NCBI RefSeq assembly: GCF_000619885.1
Contig: NZ_JHUZ01000006.1
Coordinates: 372,001-436,000, forward strand
Reading direction: 5' to 3'
Source: Balneatrix alpica DSM 16621
GTDB lineage: Bacteria; Pseudomonadota; Gammaproteobacteria; Pseudomonadales; Balneatricaceae
DNA: 64,000 nucleotides
Of this stretch, positions 17,809 through 26,400 are shown in pieces; the first letter of the stretch is position 1; each line of letters opens with the position of its first letter. Below the pieces are notes generated by a model that made no database searches, was not told where the DNA came from, and was given only the letters and a program-made list of their open reading frames with translations. The translations under genes and the position numbers were made by a program.

Positions 17809-18729
17809 ATGGTGACTGATTATCAGGAGCTGCTGGAAGAGATCCTGCTCGCGGTGCAGCCCCATATCGGTAAAGGTAAGGTAGCGGATTACATCCCGGC
17901 GTTAGCCCAAGTCGATCCCAATCAGTTTGCTTTTTGTATCCGCACCCTGGATGGCCGTGAATATGGCGTAGGGGCAGTGGATACCGCCTTCTCGATCCAA
18001 AGTATCTCCAAGGTTTTTAGTCTGGTGCTGGCCCTCCATGAGCTGGGGGGGCAAATCTGGCAGCGGGTTGGTCGTGAGCCCTCCGGTAACCCATTCAATT
18101 CCCTGGTGCAGTTGGAGTATGAGCAGGGAATTCCACGCAACCCCTTTATCAATGCCGGTGCCTTGGTGGTAACCGACTGGCTACTGGGGTGCATGGGGGA
18201 CCCTGCCCAGGCACTGCTGGAGTGGTTACAACGGGAAAGTGGCAGTGCGGCGGTGAGTATCGACACCGAGGTGGCGGAGTCAGAATGGCAGCATCGCCAC
18301 CGTAATGCGGCGCTGGCTCACTTTATGAAAAGCTGCGGTAACCTGCAGGCGCCAGTGGACTCGGTATTGCGGGCTTACTTTGCTCACTGTTCTCTGCGAA
18401 TGAGCTGTCGTGAGTTGGCGCGAGCTGGCTTGTTGCTGGCTAACCATGGCCTGTCACCGATTAGTGGTGAGCGGGTGCTGACGCGTAGTCAGGCCAAGGA
18501 AGTGAATGCCTTGATGCTGACCTGCGGCACCTATGACGCCGCCGGTGATTTTGCCTTTCGCGTGGGCTTGCCCGGCAAAAGTGGTGTAGGGGGCGGCATC
18601 CTGGCGATCATCCCGAATCTGATGAGCATTGCGGTCTGGAGCCCGGCGCTGGATGCCAAAGGCAACTCCCTGGCGGGGGTGGAGGCCCTGGAGTGTTTCA
18701 CCACTCTGACCGGGATTTCGGTTTTTTAA
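17809..18729 (+). CDS. glsA: Glutaminase
   Basis: A serine-dependent glutaminase of the beta-lactamase-like fold, about 306 residues, hydrolysing glutamine to glutamate and ammonia. The catalytic S-x-x-K is in FSIQSISKVFSL. Other family blocks are GKVADYIPALA, NPFINAGALVV and GVGGGILAIIP. GTG 17800, ATG 17803 and ATG 17809 are all in frame; ATG 17809 has the best spacing (8 nt) from GGTGGAG. Only 11 bp separate its stop from the convergent gene at 18741. Its place behind a putative amino-acid chemoreceptor suggests sensing and use of amino acids. Confidence 0.93.
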   Translation: MVTDYQELLEEILLAVQPHIGKGKVADYIPALAQVDPNQFAFCIRTLDGREYGVGAVDTAFSIQSISKVFSLVLALHELGGQIWQRVGREPSGNPFNSLVQLEYEQGIPRNPFINAGALVVTDWLLGCMGDPAQALLEWLQRESGSAAVSIDTEVAESEWQHRHRNAALAHFMKSCGNLQAPVDSVLRAYFAHCSLRMSCRELARAGLLLANHGLSPISGERVLTRSQAKEVNALMLTCGTYDAAGDFAFRVGLPGKSGVGGGILAIIPNLMSIAVWSPALDAKGNSLAGVEALECFTTLTGISVF

Positions 18730-18740
18730 AGCAAAATGGA

Positions 18741-21011
18741 TTAAAACCCCAGACTGGAAAAGTGCTGCGGCAGTGGGTGACGACTACTGTAATTGCCGTA
18801 CTCAAAACGTAACGTCCCCGCTGCTTTTCCTCTTTCAAACGTCTCTACTCGAATTAGACGGCGTTGTTGGTCATAGACCAACACCATACTGTCCTGTTGT
18901 TGGGAAACCTTTAAGCTGGCACAGCCAGGTTCAGGGCAGCGTTGGTGTTCTAGCTTGACTCCTTCTTTCTTCAACTTTTGTGATGCTGCTCCTGAGCTAT
19001 TCAGGGCCCGCTGCAATTGAGTTAAGCGTTGCCAGCTAAATTTTTCGGTAAAAGCCAGCGGCGTTTGAAAAGGGTTAAAGCCTGTTTCTGTTTCCGTTGG
19101 TGCTGCCGGGGAAGCGATCTCGAAGCCTTTAAAAAGGGTGGGAGGGAAAGATTTATTTTTCTTCTTTTGGGCGCCCCAGAGCCTAGAAAAACTGGTTAAG
19201 TCAAGACGAATCCAACCTTCCTGAGGGTCTTTGACATAGATGTACGGCTCTTGTAACAGCATGATGTCTTGGCCACTGACAAATTCCGTGAGCTTACGCT
19301 GCTGGTCATAAATCATTTGACTGCCATCTTCGGTGGTCATGCGGATGCCACAGGCTTGAGATTGGACGTTGAGTTCAAAAACCTTCTTTTCGTAGTTGCG
19401 TCCCTGGCTCTGCCAGCGTAGATAGACCGACACTTTCCCGGTGCGGGTGGCAATTAGCTCACCGTTATCCAATTGACGGCCAGGTTTGGGTAGCAGGCGT
19501 AGTTGCTGGCGAGGTTGTTCGGGGAGGGGATGGCCGTCCGCTAGGAGTTCAAGCTGAAAGGGTTGATTAACTTGAATGCAGCTGGGTAGCAAGGCACTGA
19601 CAGGCTGGATCTCCGTACGGAGTTGATAGGCTTGTTCACGGCTGTTGGCTGCCCGTTGTTGATTGACGTTAGTGACCCGACTAAACAGCTCAATACTGGA
19701 AGGGGCGGGGGGTAACCAAGCAAAGTACGGACTATCTGGTGGTAGAACCTGTTGAGCTACCACCAGGCGCAAGTCTGGGCTGACTGGGCCTGTTAATTGT
19801 TGAGTCAGTAACCAGAGTGAGGAGGTGTTTTGTGGAGGCACAGAGGCGGAGAGGTTGAAGCGTTGTAAGTGTGGATTGGTGGCAACAGGGGCAACTTGAT
19901 GCTGAGTTATAAATACCTGTCCCTGGTTATCGGCAAGGCTATGTTCTTGTTTGCCTCGTTGTTGTGCCTCAGTGGAAAACCACTGCAATGATTGCAGTTG
20001 CTTGGCCACGAATTGTGGGTAGTACTCCCCTAAACTTTGTTGCTTTTGTTCGCGCAGGATGCTGTCTAGCCAGTCCAATCCATTGGCCCCGTCCTGGTAA
20101 CGTCCGATGGTGTTATGTTGGGCGAGCCAGGCCAGACTACGGCCTGGACTCAAATAGCGATCAAGGTGATAAAACCAATGGGCTCGTTGGTAAGAGGCAC
20201 GGGTGTGATCACGCTGACGTGCGTAGAACTGGTCTATTTGCTCCGCTATCGGTACCTGATTGCTCTGTGGGTCTAGCTCAGGGTGGGTGAGTCGCACATC
20301 ATCGCTAATGTGCAGTTTAGCCGCACGGGGAAGATGCAGGGGCTGGTCATAGAGTGGTAACCAGTTCTCCAGCAGGGCGAGTGCCCGGGCTTGGTTTGTT
20401 CCTAGTAAGTATTCAGCGAGGGTGATACCAGCCAGGGTGGCAGTGGATTCACTGATCCACATGTAGTTGGGCTGGCGTAACACCTCAGTATTAGCCGTAG
20501 AATACGCGGCCTGTTGCACACTGTGGAACAGCTCGTGACCGATATAGGTCAGAGCGATAGCGAGATCATCGCTACTTTGTCCCAGTATATTGGTCGTGCT
20601 TTCTAGACTGGGCGCCGCAATCTGTTGCAAGCCGAAGACCATTTGTTGTTCGCCGGGTAGGTAGGCTGCTGCTGCAGTGGCTGAGCCTGTATGCAGTGTT
20701 AACGCCTTAGCGTCACAGTAGTAGCGGAACTGTTGGCGTGGCTTTAGGGCAGGGCTCGGGAAGTTCAGCGACTGTAAATGCGCTGACATTTTACCGAGGT
20801 ATTGGCTGAGTAATTGCTCATGGGGTTGGTGTAAACGTTGCAGCTCCTGTAGCGATAGCTGACTTCGTTGCAGCGGTGTCAATTGCAGGCAGTGAGAGAG
20901 GCGTTGTTCGTTGAGTGTGAGTGCGGAACTCCATTGCAGCTGAGACCAGCCATAAACCTGTGAGGACAGGCTTAAGAGCAGCAAGAGTCTGCTTATCTGG
21001 GTGGCTGTCAT
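18741..21011 (-). CDS. Secreted protein with HExxH motif, putative metallopeptidase, unknown family
   Basis: A 756-residue exported protein with a signal peptide at about 1-21. Residues 150-200 contain a zinc-protease-like HELFH (His159, Glu160, His163) followed 25 residues later by a WISESTA segment (Glu188) that could be the third ligand of a gluzincin. The central region (about 340-560) looks beta-rich. The C-terminal part has paired cysteines and two similar blocks ending in YDQQRKL and YDQQRRL (about residues 572 and 726), perhaps a repeated fold. It is the last gene of a three-gene operon; its ATG overlaps the previous stop by one base (TAATG). I do not recognise the full-length family, and peptidase activity is only suggested by the motif. 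Confidence 0.7.
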   Translation of the reverse strand: MTATQISRLLLLLSLSSQVYGWSQLQWSSALTLNEQRLSHCLQLTPLQRSQLSLQELQRLHQPHEQLLSQYLGKMSAHLQSLNFPSPALKPRQQFRYYCDAKALTLHTGSATAAAAYLPGEQQMVFGLQQIAAPSLESTTNILGQSSDDLAIALTYIGHELFHSVQQAAYSTANTEVLRQPNYMWISESTATLAGITLAEYLLGTNQARALALLENWLPLYDQPLHLPRAAKLHISDDVRLTHPELDPQSNQVPIAEQIDQFYARQRDHTRASYQRAHWFYHLDRYLSPGRSLAWLAQHNTIGRYQDGANGLDWLDSILREQKQQSLGEYYPQFVAKQLQSLQWFSTEAQQRGKQEHSLADNQGQVFITQHQVAPVATNPHLQRFNLSASVPPQNTSSLWLLTQQLTGPVSPDLRLVVAQQVLPPDSPYFAWLPPAPSSIELFSRVTNVNQQRAANSREQAYQLRTEIQPVSALLPSCIQVNQPFQLELLADGHPLPEQPRQQLRLLPKPGRQLDNGELIATRTGKVSVYLRWQSQGRNYEKKVFELNVQSQACGIRMTTEDGSQMIYDQQRKLTEFVSGQDIMLLQEPYIYVKDPQEGWIRLDLTSFSRLWGAQKKKNKSFPPTLFKGFEIASPAAPTETETGFNPFQTPLAFTEKFSWQRLTQLQRALNSSGAASQKLKKEGVKLEHQRCPEPGCASLKVSQQQDSMVLVYDQQRRLIRVETFERGKAAGTLRFEYGNYSSRHPLPQHFSSLGF

Positions 21012-21610
21012 TAGAAGGCCTGCAATGCAGCAAAGTCGAGTTGGCGGAAATAAGCACTTTTTTCTTCCGCACTCGCATCCCCTTCAATCTGTATCAAAAA
21101 GCGGTTTGCTATCAGGGTTTGCAGACTGCCTTCTTCATCCATGATCACTTTGTGCCCTTCGATGCGGCTGAGCTTGCCCATGCTGGCAAGCATGCCGGGA
21201 TTGTTAAATGCCATGGCAAGGGAGGTGTTCATGACGGAGTCGGCAATGATGCGAACAATGACACTCTGGCCATTTTGATGCTGATAATACGCTTCGGTTT
21301 GCAGACCGCCTCCCATCATGCTGAGCATGGCGCTGCTATCACTGCTTTCCAGTGAGCGACTCCAGTCTGGCAGGGCTTCCGGTAAGGCGGTGGCCAAGGC
21401 ATTGCCCCTCTGCTGGGAGAGCAGGGCCAAACCATATTCCAGGGCCTCTTTGGCTTCCTGAATATTGCCTGCCTGATAAGCACTTTTAGCGGCCTCCAGA
21501 CTATTAAGGACTTCGTCTTGCCCATAACTGCTGAGACTGAGCAGCAGTGCAGTGGTCAGAAAGGAGATCTTGACCGGTAGCCGCAATGTAAAAAGCGAGG
21601 GCCTGAACAT
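21011..21610 (-). CDS. Small exported protein of unknown function
   Basis: A 199-residue protein with a signal peptide at about 1-30 (hydrophobic TALLLSLSSYG core). The mature part starts with a TPR-like helical pair (LEAAKSAYQAGNIQEAKEALEYG, broken here; residues about 38-60) and continues with an alpha/beta segment without cysteines. It sits between the vWA gene (47 bp upstream) and the HExxH gene (1-base overlap), with a strong AGAGGAG site, so the three are almost certainly co-expressed. I do not recognise the family; it may be a periplasmic partner of its two neighbours. Confidence 0.7.
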   Translation of the reverse strand: MFRPSLFTLRLPVKISFLTTALLLSLSSYGQDEVLNSLEAAKSAYQAGNIQEAKEALEYGLALLSQQRGNALATALPEALPDWSRSLESSDSSAMLSMMGGGLQTEAYYQHQNGQSVIVRIIADSVMNTSLAMAFNNPGMLASMGKLSRIEGHKVIMDEEGSLQTLIANRFLIQIEGDASAEEKSAYFRQLDFAALQAF

Positions 21611-21657
21611 ACTGTACTCCTCTGGTTTATGACGTGTGATTGCGTAGGTGCCAAAAG

Positions 21658-24264
21658 TTATTGATCTGGCTGGCGCTGGATAACGACCTCTGCCTTGATT
21701 GTGTTATCCGCACTGCTGAGTACGCCGAGGTAGCTGTCCTGCCCCAGTGCTTGCAGGCTGTGGATGCTAAAACGCTGTTGTGCATCCTCCGTGGGGTTAA
21801 AGTGAAATACTGGCCCCCGCGGTGTTAGGTTGGCACGAATGTCTGTGCCACTTTGGCCATGCCAGAAATTAGGATTTTCGGTAGCGTGCAGGTTGTTGAG
21901 TGAGTTAAGCAGCTGATCAAAACCGCTAAAGAGGGTGTAGTCGCCGTGCGCTTCGCTGGCTTGTTGATCCTGTAGCAGTGCCACTTTGAGTACAGGAGTG
22001 TTGTCCACATTATGGAGGGCAATGCGCCAGTTGGCTTGCAAAGGCCCCGCAGGTGTTAGCTGGCTGGACTCTTGACCTGGATCTTCCCCCGCGAGCGGAC
22101 TTTTGCCATTGGCCATACTCATTAAAGTATCGGCTAGTGCCTGTGGGTTGTGCAGATTGTTTTGCGCAGCGCCAAGTAAAGCATTGATCGCGTTTTGTAC
22201 TTCGGCCGGTTGGTCGCTGATGTTACGGCGTACCTGATTGACGATGTCGGGGCCATTAGCAGATGTATGGATTTGGCGGCGCCATTTAAGGGTGGTACGT
22301 ACCATTTCATAGGCTGCCAGGGCTTCCAACTCGTTGCTATGGCGCATGCAAATTTGCCCTAAACTGCCCGCCTCTCGACAGGGACCATCGCTCTCTAACC
22401 ATTGATGAGGCCCTAGGGCGATAAGGTAATCAGGTTGGCTGGCGTGATAGATATTGAGATGGGGCGGTAGGCTTTGCCCGGCGGCTTGGGCCCCACTGGT
22501 GTAAGGAGTCATGGTGGGTTGCTCCGCCCACCAGCCAACCGGCAAAGCAAAGGCGAGGCCGGTGGTAGGATCGTTGATGAGACAGGGAGCGGGTCCTTCA
22601 CATTGGTAAGCCGCATCTGTAGGCCAAGTTGGCTTGAGGGGCGACTCTGTTTGAATGCTGGTCTGGGTCTGGGTCTGGGTCTGGGTCTGGGTCTGGGTCT
22701 GGGTCTGGGTCTGGGTCTGGGTCTGGGTCTGGGTCTGGGTCTGGGTCTGGGGCGCCAAGCCTGATTGAGTTGGTCTATTGCCTTTAGTCTCATCATCGCT
22801 AGCGCCGACCTGAATCGGCAATCGGGCTTTCTCCACGATTTCCCCGTTGGCGTTATAGCCGCGATAGACCAGCTCATATTGACCAGGTTGGCTAGGAGCG
22901 AGGAGGGGGTTAGCAGCACTGATTTCACCCAAATAGATGGATGATTGGATTTCCTGTTCACCCTGCCACACGCCTATCTGGTCGTACCACAGTTGACTGC
23001 CGCGGCTACTGACAGGGATGGCCTGTCCTGGTGCGACGAGGGCAGGAGCTTGCAGGCTGACGGCAGGGTTGAGCTGCGCATCCAACAACATTTCATCCAG
23101 TACATCGCCGTTAGCACTGGCCAAGCGTAATAGGTAGCGTCCGGGACCGGGTAGGTTAATGCTTTCCATTACTTGGCCTTTTTTACCCTCTACAGTGAAA
23201 TAGGTAATTTGTTCGCCGCCGTCGGCTGGGAAGAGCAGCAAACTCAAGGCAGAGGCGTGGGTCTCTTGCCCTTCAGCCAACACATTCAATGGAATGGCCA
23301 GGGTTTCATCGTGGGCGGCATAGGGACCCTGGTTGCTCAACTTGGCCACGGGTAAGTCGGGAACCAAGGTGACGACTACATCCTGTGCCTTGGCTTGCAG
23401 GCTAAAGTGTTGTTGTCCTTTGCCAGCTTGCGCTTGCAGATAAGCGGTATAGTCGCCAGCGGTTAACTCCAGGGGAAAGGGCTGATAGCGGGCTTCATTA
23501 GTGAGGCGTTGGCGCAGTATTTCTTCCCCTGAACCCTGTCGTACCACCCGCCATTCATAGCTGTCTGGCATGCTACCAGGGTAAGAAAAAATCAGTCGAA
23601 CCCCCTGCAGGTTGGTCGGTACGGGGGTGCTTGTACGTGCCAGCGCATCGGCTAACTCGGCACCTGTTTGTGGGCGTAGCAATAAACCACCAGTTTGTTC
23701 GGCAATACAAGCCAGGCCTTGGGCTTCATTTTCACTTAGGCCAAAACCCACTACATGAGCGCGAATCCGAATACCACTGGCAGCCAGCTCCGCTGCGACT
23801 GTGCAAGGATCAACATCACAGGTTTCTAGCCCATCGGTGATGAGAATAATGTCGGCTTCTTCTGCGGTGGTGGGAATCTGGGCGCTGGCGAGTTTAAGGG
23901 ATTGGCCCAGCGGAGTTTTCCCTCTGGGATTGATTTGTTGGAGAAGCTGAATCAGAGGCGCTGGAGGTTGTGGCCCGACTGAGCTGAGGACTTCGATATC
24001 CTGACAGTCACCCCGGCGGTTATGACCGTAGGCGATGATGCCAAGCGGTTGGTCGGCATCTCGGGATTGGAGGTAACCGCTCATCACCTCTCGCGCCACT
24101 TCAATTTTGCTCCGTCCATCCTGTAGCTGTCCCCACATGGAGCCGGAGGCATCCAGGATCAACACACTGGCTTGATCTGCCCCAGCGTGGGAGAGGCTGC
24201 TCCCAAGGAGCGATAGTAGTGTCGCGATACAGGGCAGCAGACGAAATACCTTGGCAGGGCACAC
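21658..24264 (-). CDS. Exported von Willebrand factor A protein with long QT dipeptide repeat
   Basis: A protein of about 868 residues. The GTG start at 24264 is chosen because AAAGGAG lies 6 nt before it and it gives a normal signal peptide (1-27); upstream in-frame codons to 24312 give an awkward N-terminus. A vWA domain (about 32-205) has an intact metal site: DASGS (38-42), TPLGQ and ITDGLETC. Then come beta-rich segments (about 225-490), a QT dipeptide run (about 505-535) and a C-terminal domain (about 545-868) with cysteine pairs and a GLAFALPVGWW stretch. vWA proteins bind protein partners through the metal site. First gene of the three-gene secreted operon. Overall function unknown. 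Confidence 0.8.
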   Translation of the reverse strand: MCPAKVFRLLPCIATLLSLLGSSLSHAGADQASVLILDASGSMWGQLQDGRSKIEVAREVMSGYLQSRDADQPLGIIAYGHNRRGDCQDIEVLSSVGPQPPAPLIQLLQQINPRGKTPLGQSLKLASAQIPTTAEEADIILITDGLETCDVDPCTVAAELAASGIRIRAHVVGFGLSENEAQGLACIAEQTGGLLLRPQTGAELADALARTSTPVPTNLQGVRLIFSYPGSMPDSYEWRVVRQGSGEEILRQRLTNEARYQPFPLELTAGDYTAYLQAQAGKGQQHFSLQAKAQDVVVTLVPDLPVAKLSNQGPYAAHDETLAIPLNVLAEGQETHASALSLLLFPADGGEQITYFTVEGKKGQVMESINLPGPGRYLLRLASANGDVLDEMLLDAQLNPAVSLQAPALVAPGQAIPVSSRGSQLWYDQIGVWQGEQEIQSSIYLGEISAANPLLAPSQPGQYELVYRGYNANGEIVEKARLPIQVGASDDETKGNRPTQSGLAPQTQTQTQTQTQTQTQTQTQTQTQTQTQTQTSIQTESPLKPTWPTDAAYQCEGPAPCLINDPTTGLAFALPVGWWAEQPTMTPYTSGAQAAGQSLPPHLNIYHASQPDYLIALGPHQWLESDGPCREAGSLGQICMRHSNELEALAAYEMVRTTLKWRRQIHTSANGPDIVNQVRRNISDQPAEVQNAINALLGAAQNNLHNPQALADTLMSMANGKSPLAGEDPGQESSQLTPAGPLQANWRIALHNVDNTPVLKVALLQDQQASEAHGDYTLFSGFDQLLNSLNNLHATENPNFWHGQSGTDIRANLTPRGPVFHFNPTEDAQQRFSIHSLQALGQDSYLGVLSSADNTIKAEVVIQRQPDQ
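22660..22751. repeat. Hexanucleotide repeat (CTGGGT/ACCCAG), about 15 units
   Basis: A perfect 6-bp period over 92 bp inside the vWA gene, encoding alternating Gln-Thr on the minus strand. Slippage would change linker length by two residues per unit without a frameshift. Confidence 0.97.
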
Positions 24265-24369
24265 AGCATTCTCCTTTATCACGCTTGATTTAAGGTCAAG
24301 AGTAGGGAGCAAGCGTCTGGTTTGTCTTGGGGAGAATGGCAGTACTTTATGGGGAAAACGGCACAGGGT

Positions 24370-25329
24370 TTAGGTAAAGGCCTGAGCTCTTACTTCCTTA
24401 GGCGTTAATCCATACAAGCGTTTGAAGCGTGCGTTAAACCAGGAGAGGTCTCCAAAGCCAGCGTCCAGCGCAAGTTGACCAATACTTTGCCGACGTCTTG
24501 TCGGATCACAGAGTAAACGATAGGCCAGAGCCAGACGGCGACTGGCAACATAGTCACCAAAAGAGGTGTCGGCATCGGCGAAGAGGGCACGTATATAGCG
24601 GGGGGATAATCCATGACGCGCGGCAATCCAATTGGCATTGAGTTCTGGATGGGTGAGGTGGCGCTCGATATCGGCCTTGATAGCCTGTAAACGGGCGGCT
24701 TTGACGCCTCGTCCGGCGGCAATCTCACAGGCTTCTTGGGTACTGCCTAGTGCCATGAGAGCCAGATCATGGATATGAGTCATGCAGGTGAGTGCCTGCT
24801 CTTTGCTCAGATAGGGCAATTCTTCTTGTAAATGACGGGCATAGTTGAACAGCATGCGCCATTGCGGAGTGAGGGGAGTGGTGCGGCGTAGTAGTGCATT
24901 AATACCAGGTACGGCGGCATTTAGAAGTGAACGGGGGATGGACAGATAAAAGGCTTCAGTTTGTTCACCATGAAAGCGTACCTTGCCTGCTACTTCATTT
25001 GGGTCGAGATAGACCAGTCCAGGTTTAAGTTCCCAGGCCTCTCCGCCACTTTGCTGCATGGCATAGCCACCTTGTAATGGTAGATGGAACATCAGGTTGT
25101 CATCGGAGTCGGCTGCCAACTGACGGGTGCGCAGGGCAAGCGATGAGGAGTGTTGTCCTTGGCCGAGGATGAGCTCAGGCAACACACTGATCTGGGTTTT
25201 GGAGGCAAAGGAGGTTGAGTCGGCTGGAATAAACTTAAGTTTGCAGATATTGGCGACTACTTCTTGGAAAGCTTCGACGCGTCGATGGCTATCAAATTCT
25301 TCTGAGGCGATGGATAAAATCGGAAACAT
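24370..25329 (-). CDS. AraC-family transcriptional regulator
   Basis: A 319-residue regulator. The N-terminal part (1-200) is of the AraC-binding-like type seen in AraC proteins that sense small organic ligands. The C-terminal about 100 residues form two helix-turn-helix motifs: NWIAARHGLSPRYIRALF and IGQLALDAGFGDLSWFNARF, ending in YGLTPKEVR. ATG 25329 is preferred over upstream starts that would add a spurious hydrophobic leader. It lies 105 bp upstream of the vWA operon on the same strand and is the obvious candidate for its regulator; the effector is unknown. Confidence 0.85.
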   Translation of the reverse strand: MFPILSIASEEFDSHRRVEAFQEVVANICKLKFIPADSTSFASKTQISVLPELILGQGQHSSSLALRTRQLAADSDDNLMFHLPLQGGYAMQQSGGEAWELKPGLVYLDPNEVAGKVRFHGEQTEAFYLSIPRSLLNAAVPGINALLRRTTPLTPQWRMLFNYARHLQEELPYLSKEQALTCMTHIHDLALMALGSTQEACEIAAGRGVKAARLQAIKADIERHLTHPELNANWIAARHGLSPRYIRALFADADTSFGDYVASRRLALAYRLLCDPTRRRQSIGQLALDAGFGDLSWFNARFKRLYGLTPKEVRAQAFT

Positions 25330-25440
25330 AACGGCTGTACCTGCAAGCGAACCCAATAGGGTTAATAAATGCATACAGCTGAATATGGCCTAGTAAGGCA
25401 TCTTTAGATATCCAGGCGATCTCAGCAAATCGAAGCAAGT

Positions 25441-26400
25441 TTAGCCAAAGTTATCGGAGAGGGAAGTAGAAAACTGACGCCGATACTGCTGCGGGCTGAT
25501 TCCCAGGCTTTGCTGGAAGTGATGGCGCAGATTAAGCGCGGAGCCAAAGCCACAATGCTGGGCGATCTGCTCAAGGTTGGCATCGCTGGTTTCCAGCCAG
25601 GCCTGCGCCTGCTGCAGGCGCTGGCGGGTGAGCCAGGCTTGTGGGCTTAAGCCGGTGAGTTGGCGCATGTGGCGATCAAAACTGCGGCGTGACATACAGG
25701 CCATCTCACAGAGTTGCTCCACGCGGATTGGCTGTTGCAGGTTTGCCTGGGCCCATTCCAGGCAGGTATGCAGCGGATGCTCGCGTCTTGGCAGTGTTGG
25801 CGCGGGGATAAACTGCGCTTGGCCGCCATCACGCTGGGCCGGTAGTACCAGGCGTTTGGCGACGCTATTGGCGATATCGGCGCCGAAGTCGCGGCGAATC
25901 AAGGCCAGACCTAAATCCAAACCGGCGGCACTGCCCGCCGAGCAACCCAATTGTTCATCCAGCACATACAGTGATTCTGCCTGCAGCTCCACTTGGGGGA
26001 AGCGCTGGCGGAAGGCATCGGCATAACGCCAGTGGGTGCAGGCGCGCCGGCCATCCAGCAGACCACAGCCCGCCAGCAGAAAAGCCCCTGAGCAGAAGCT
26101 CAGGATGCGCCCGCCTCGCGCCACCAGGCTCCTCATCGCGCTTTGCAGGGATGGTGGCGGCGCTTCGTCACGGCTATGCCAGCCGGGAATGATCAGGGTG
26201 TCGAAGGCAGAAAAGTCCTGCACCTGCTCAGTCAGGATCTGGATGCCGCCGGTTGCCGCCAGAGGGCCGGGCTCCAGGCTGACAATGCGGGTCTGGTACC
26301 AATTGGGGATTTCCGGGCGCGGTAGGGCAAACAGCTCCACCGCACAGCCAAATTCAAAGGTGCATAAGTCGGGGTAGGCCAGAATGGCGACCTGCCTCAT
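25441..26400 (-). CDS. GlxA-family transcriptional regulator (DJ-1/PfpI-like plus AraC HTH)
   Basis: A 319-residue regulator. Residues 1-185 form a DJ-1/PfpI-like domain, with the nucleophile-elbow-like SFCSGAFLLA, usually a ligand sensor in this family. Residues about 215-315 are an AraC-type DNA-binding domain (IRVEQLCEMACMSRRSFDRH in the first helix pair, IAQHCGFGSALNLRHHFQ in the second). Relatives control amine, arginine or carnitine-related catabolism in Pseudomonas. Its ATG overlaps the stop of the MscS gene (ATGA), so it is the second gene of that operon. The target is unknown. Confidence 0.85.
   Translation of the reverse strand: MRQVAILAYPDLCTFEFGCAVELFALPRPEIPNWYQTRIVSLEPGPLAATGGIQILTEQVQDFSAFDTLIIPGWHSRDEAPPPSLQSAMRSLVARGGRILSFCSGAFLLAGCGLLDGRRACTHWRYADAFRQRFPQVELQAESLYVLDEQLGCSAGSAAGLDLGLALIRRDFGADIANSVAKRLVLPAQRDGGQAQFIPAPTLPRREHPLHTCLEWAQANLQQPIRVEQLCEMACMSRRSFDRHMRQLTGLSPQAWLTRQRLQQAQAWLETSDANLEQIAQHCGFGSALNLRHHFQQSLGISPQQYRRQFSTSLSDNFG

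Noticed and set aside
22660-22751. CRISPR-like repeat
   Set aside because: The unit is 6 bp with no spacers, so this is a simple tandem repeat.
22474-22764. Plus-strand frame with a Gly-Leu repeat
   Set aside because: It is the antisense reading of the QT hexanucleotide repeat in the vWA gene.
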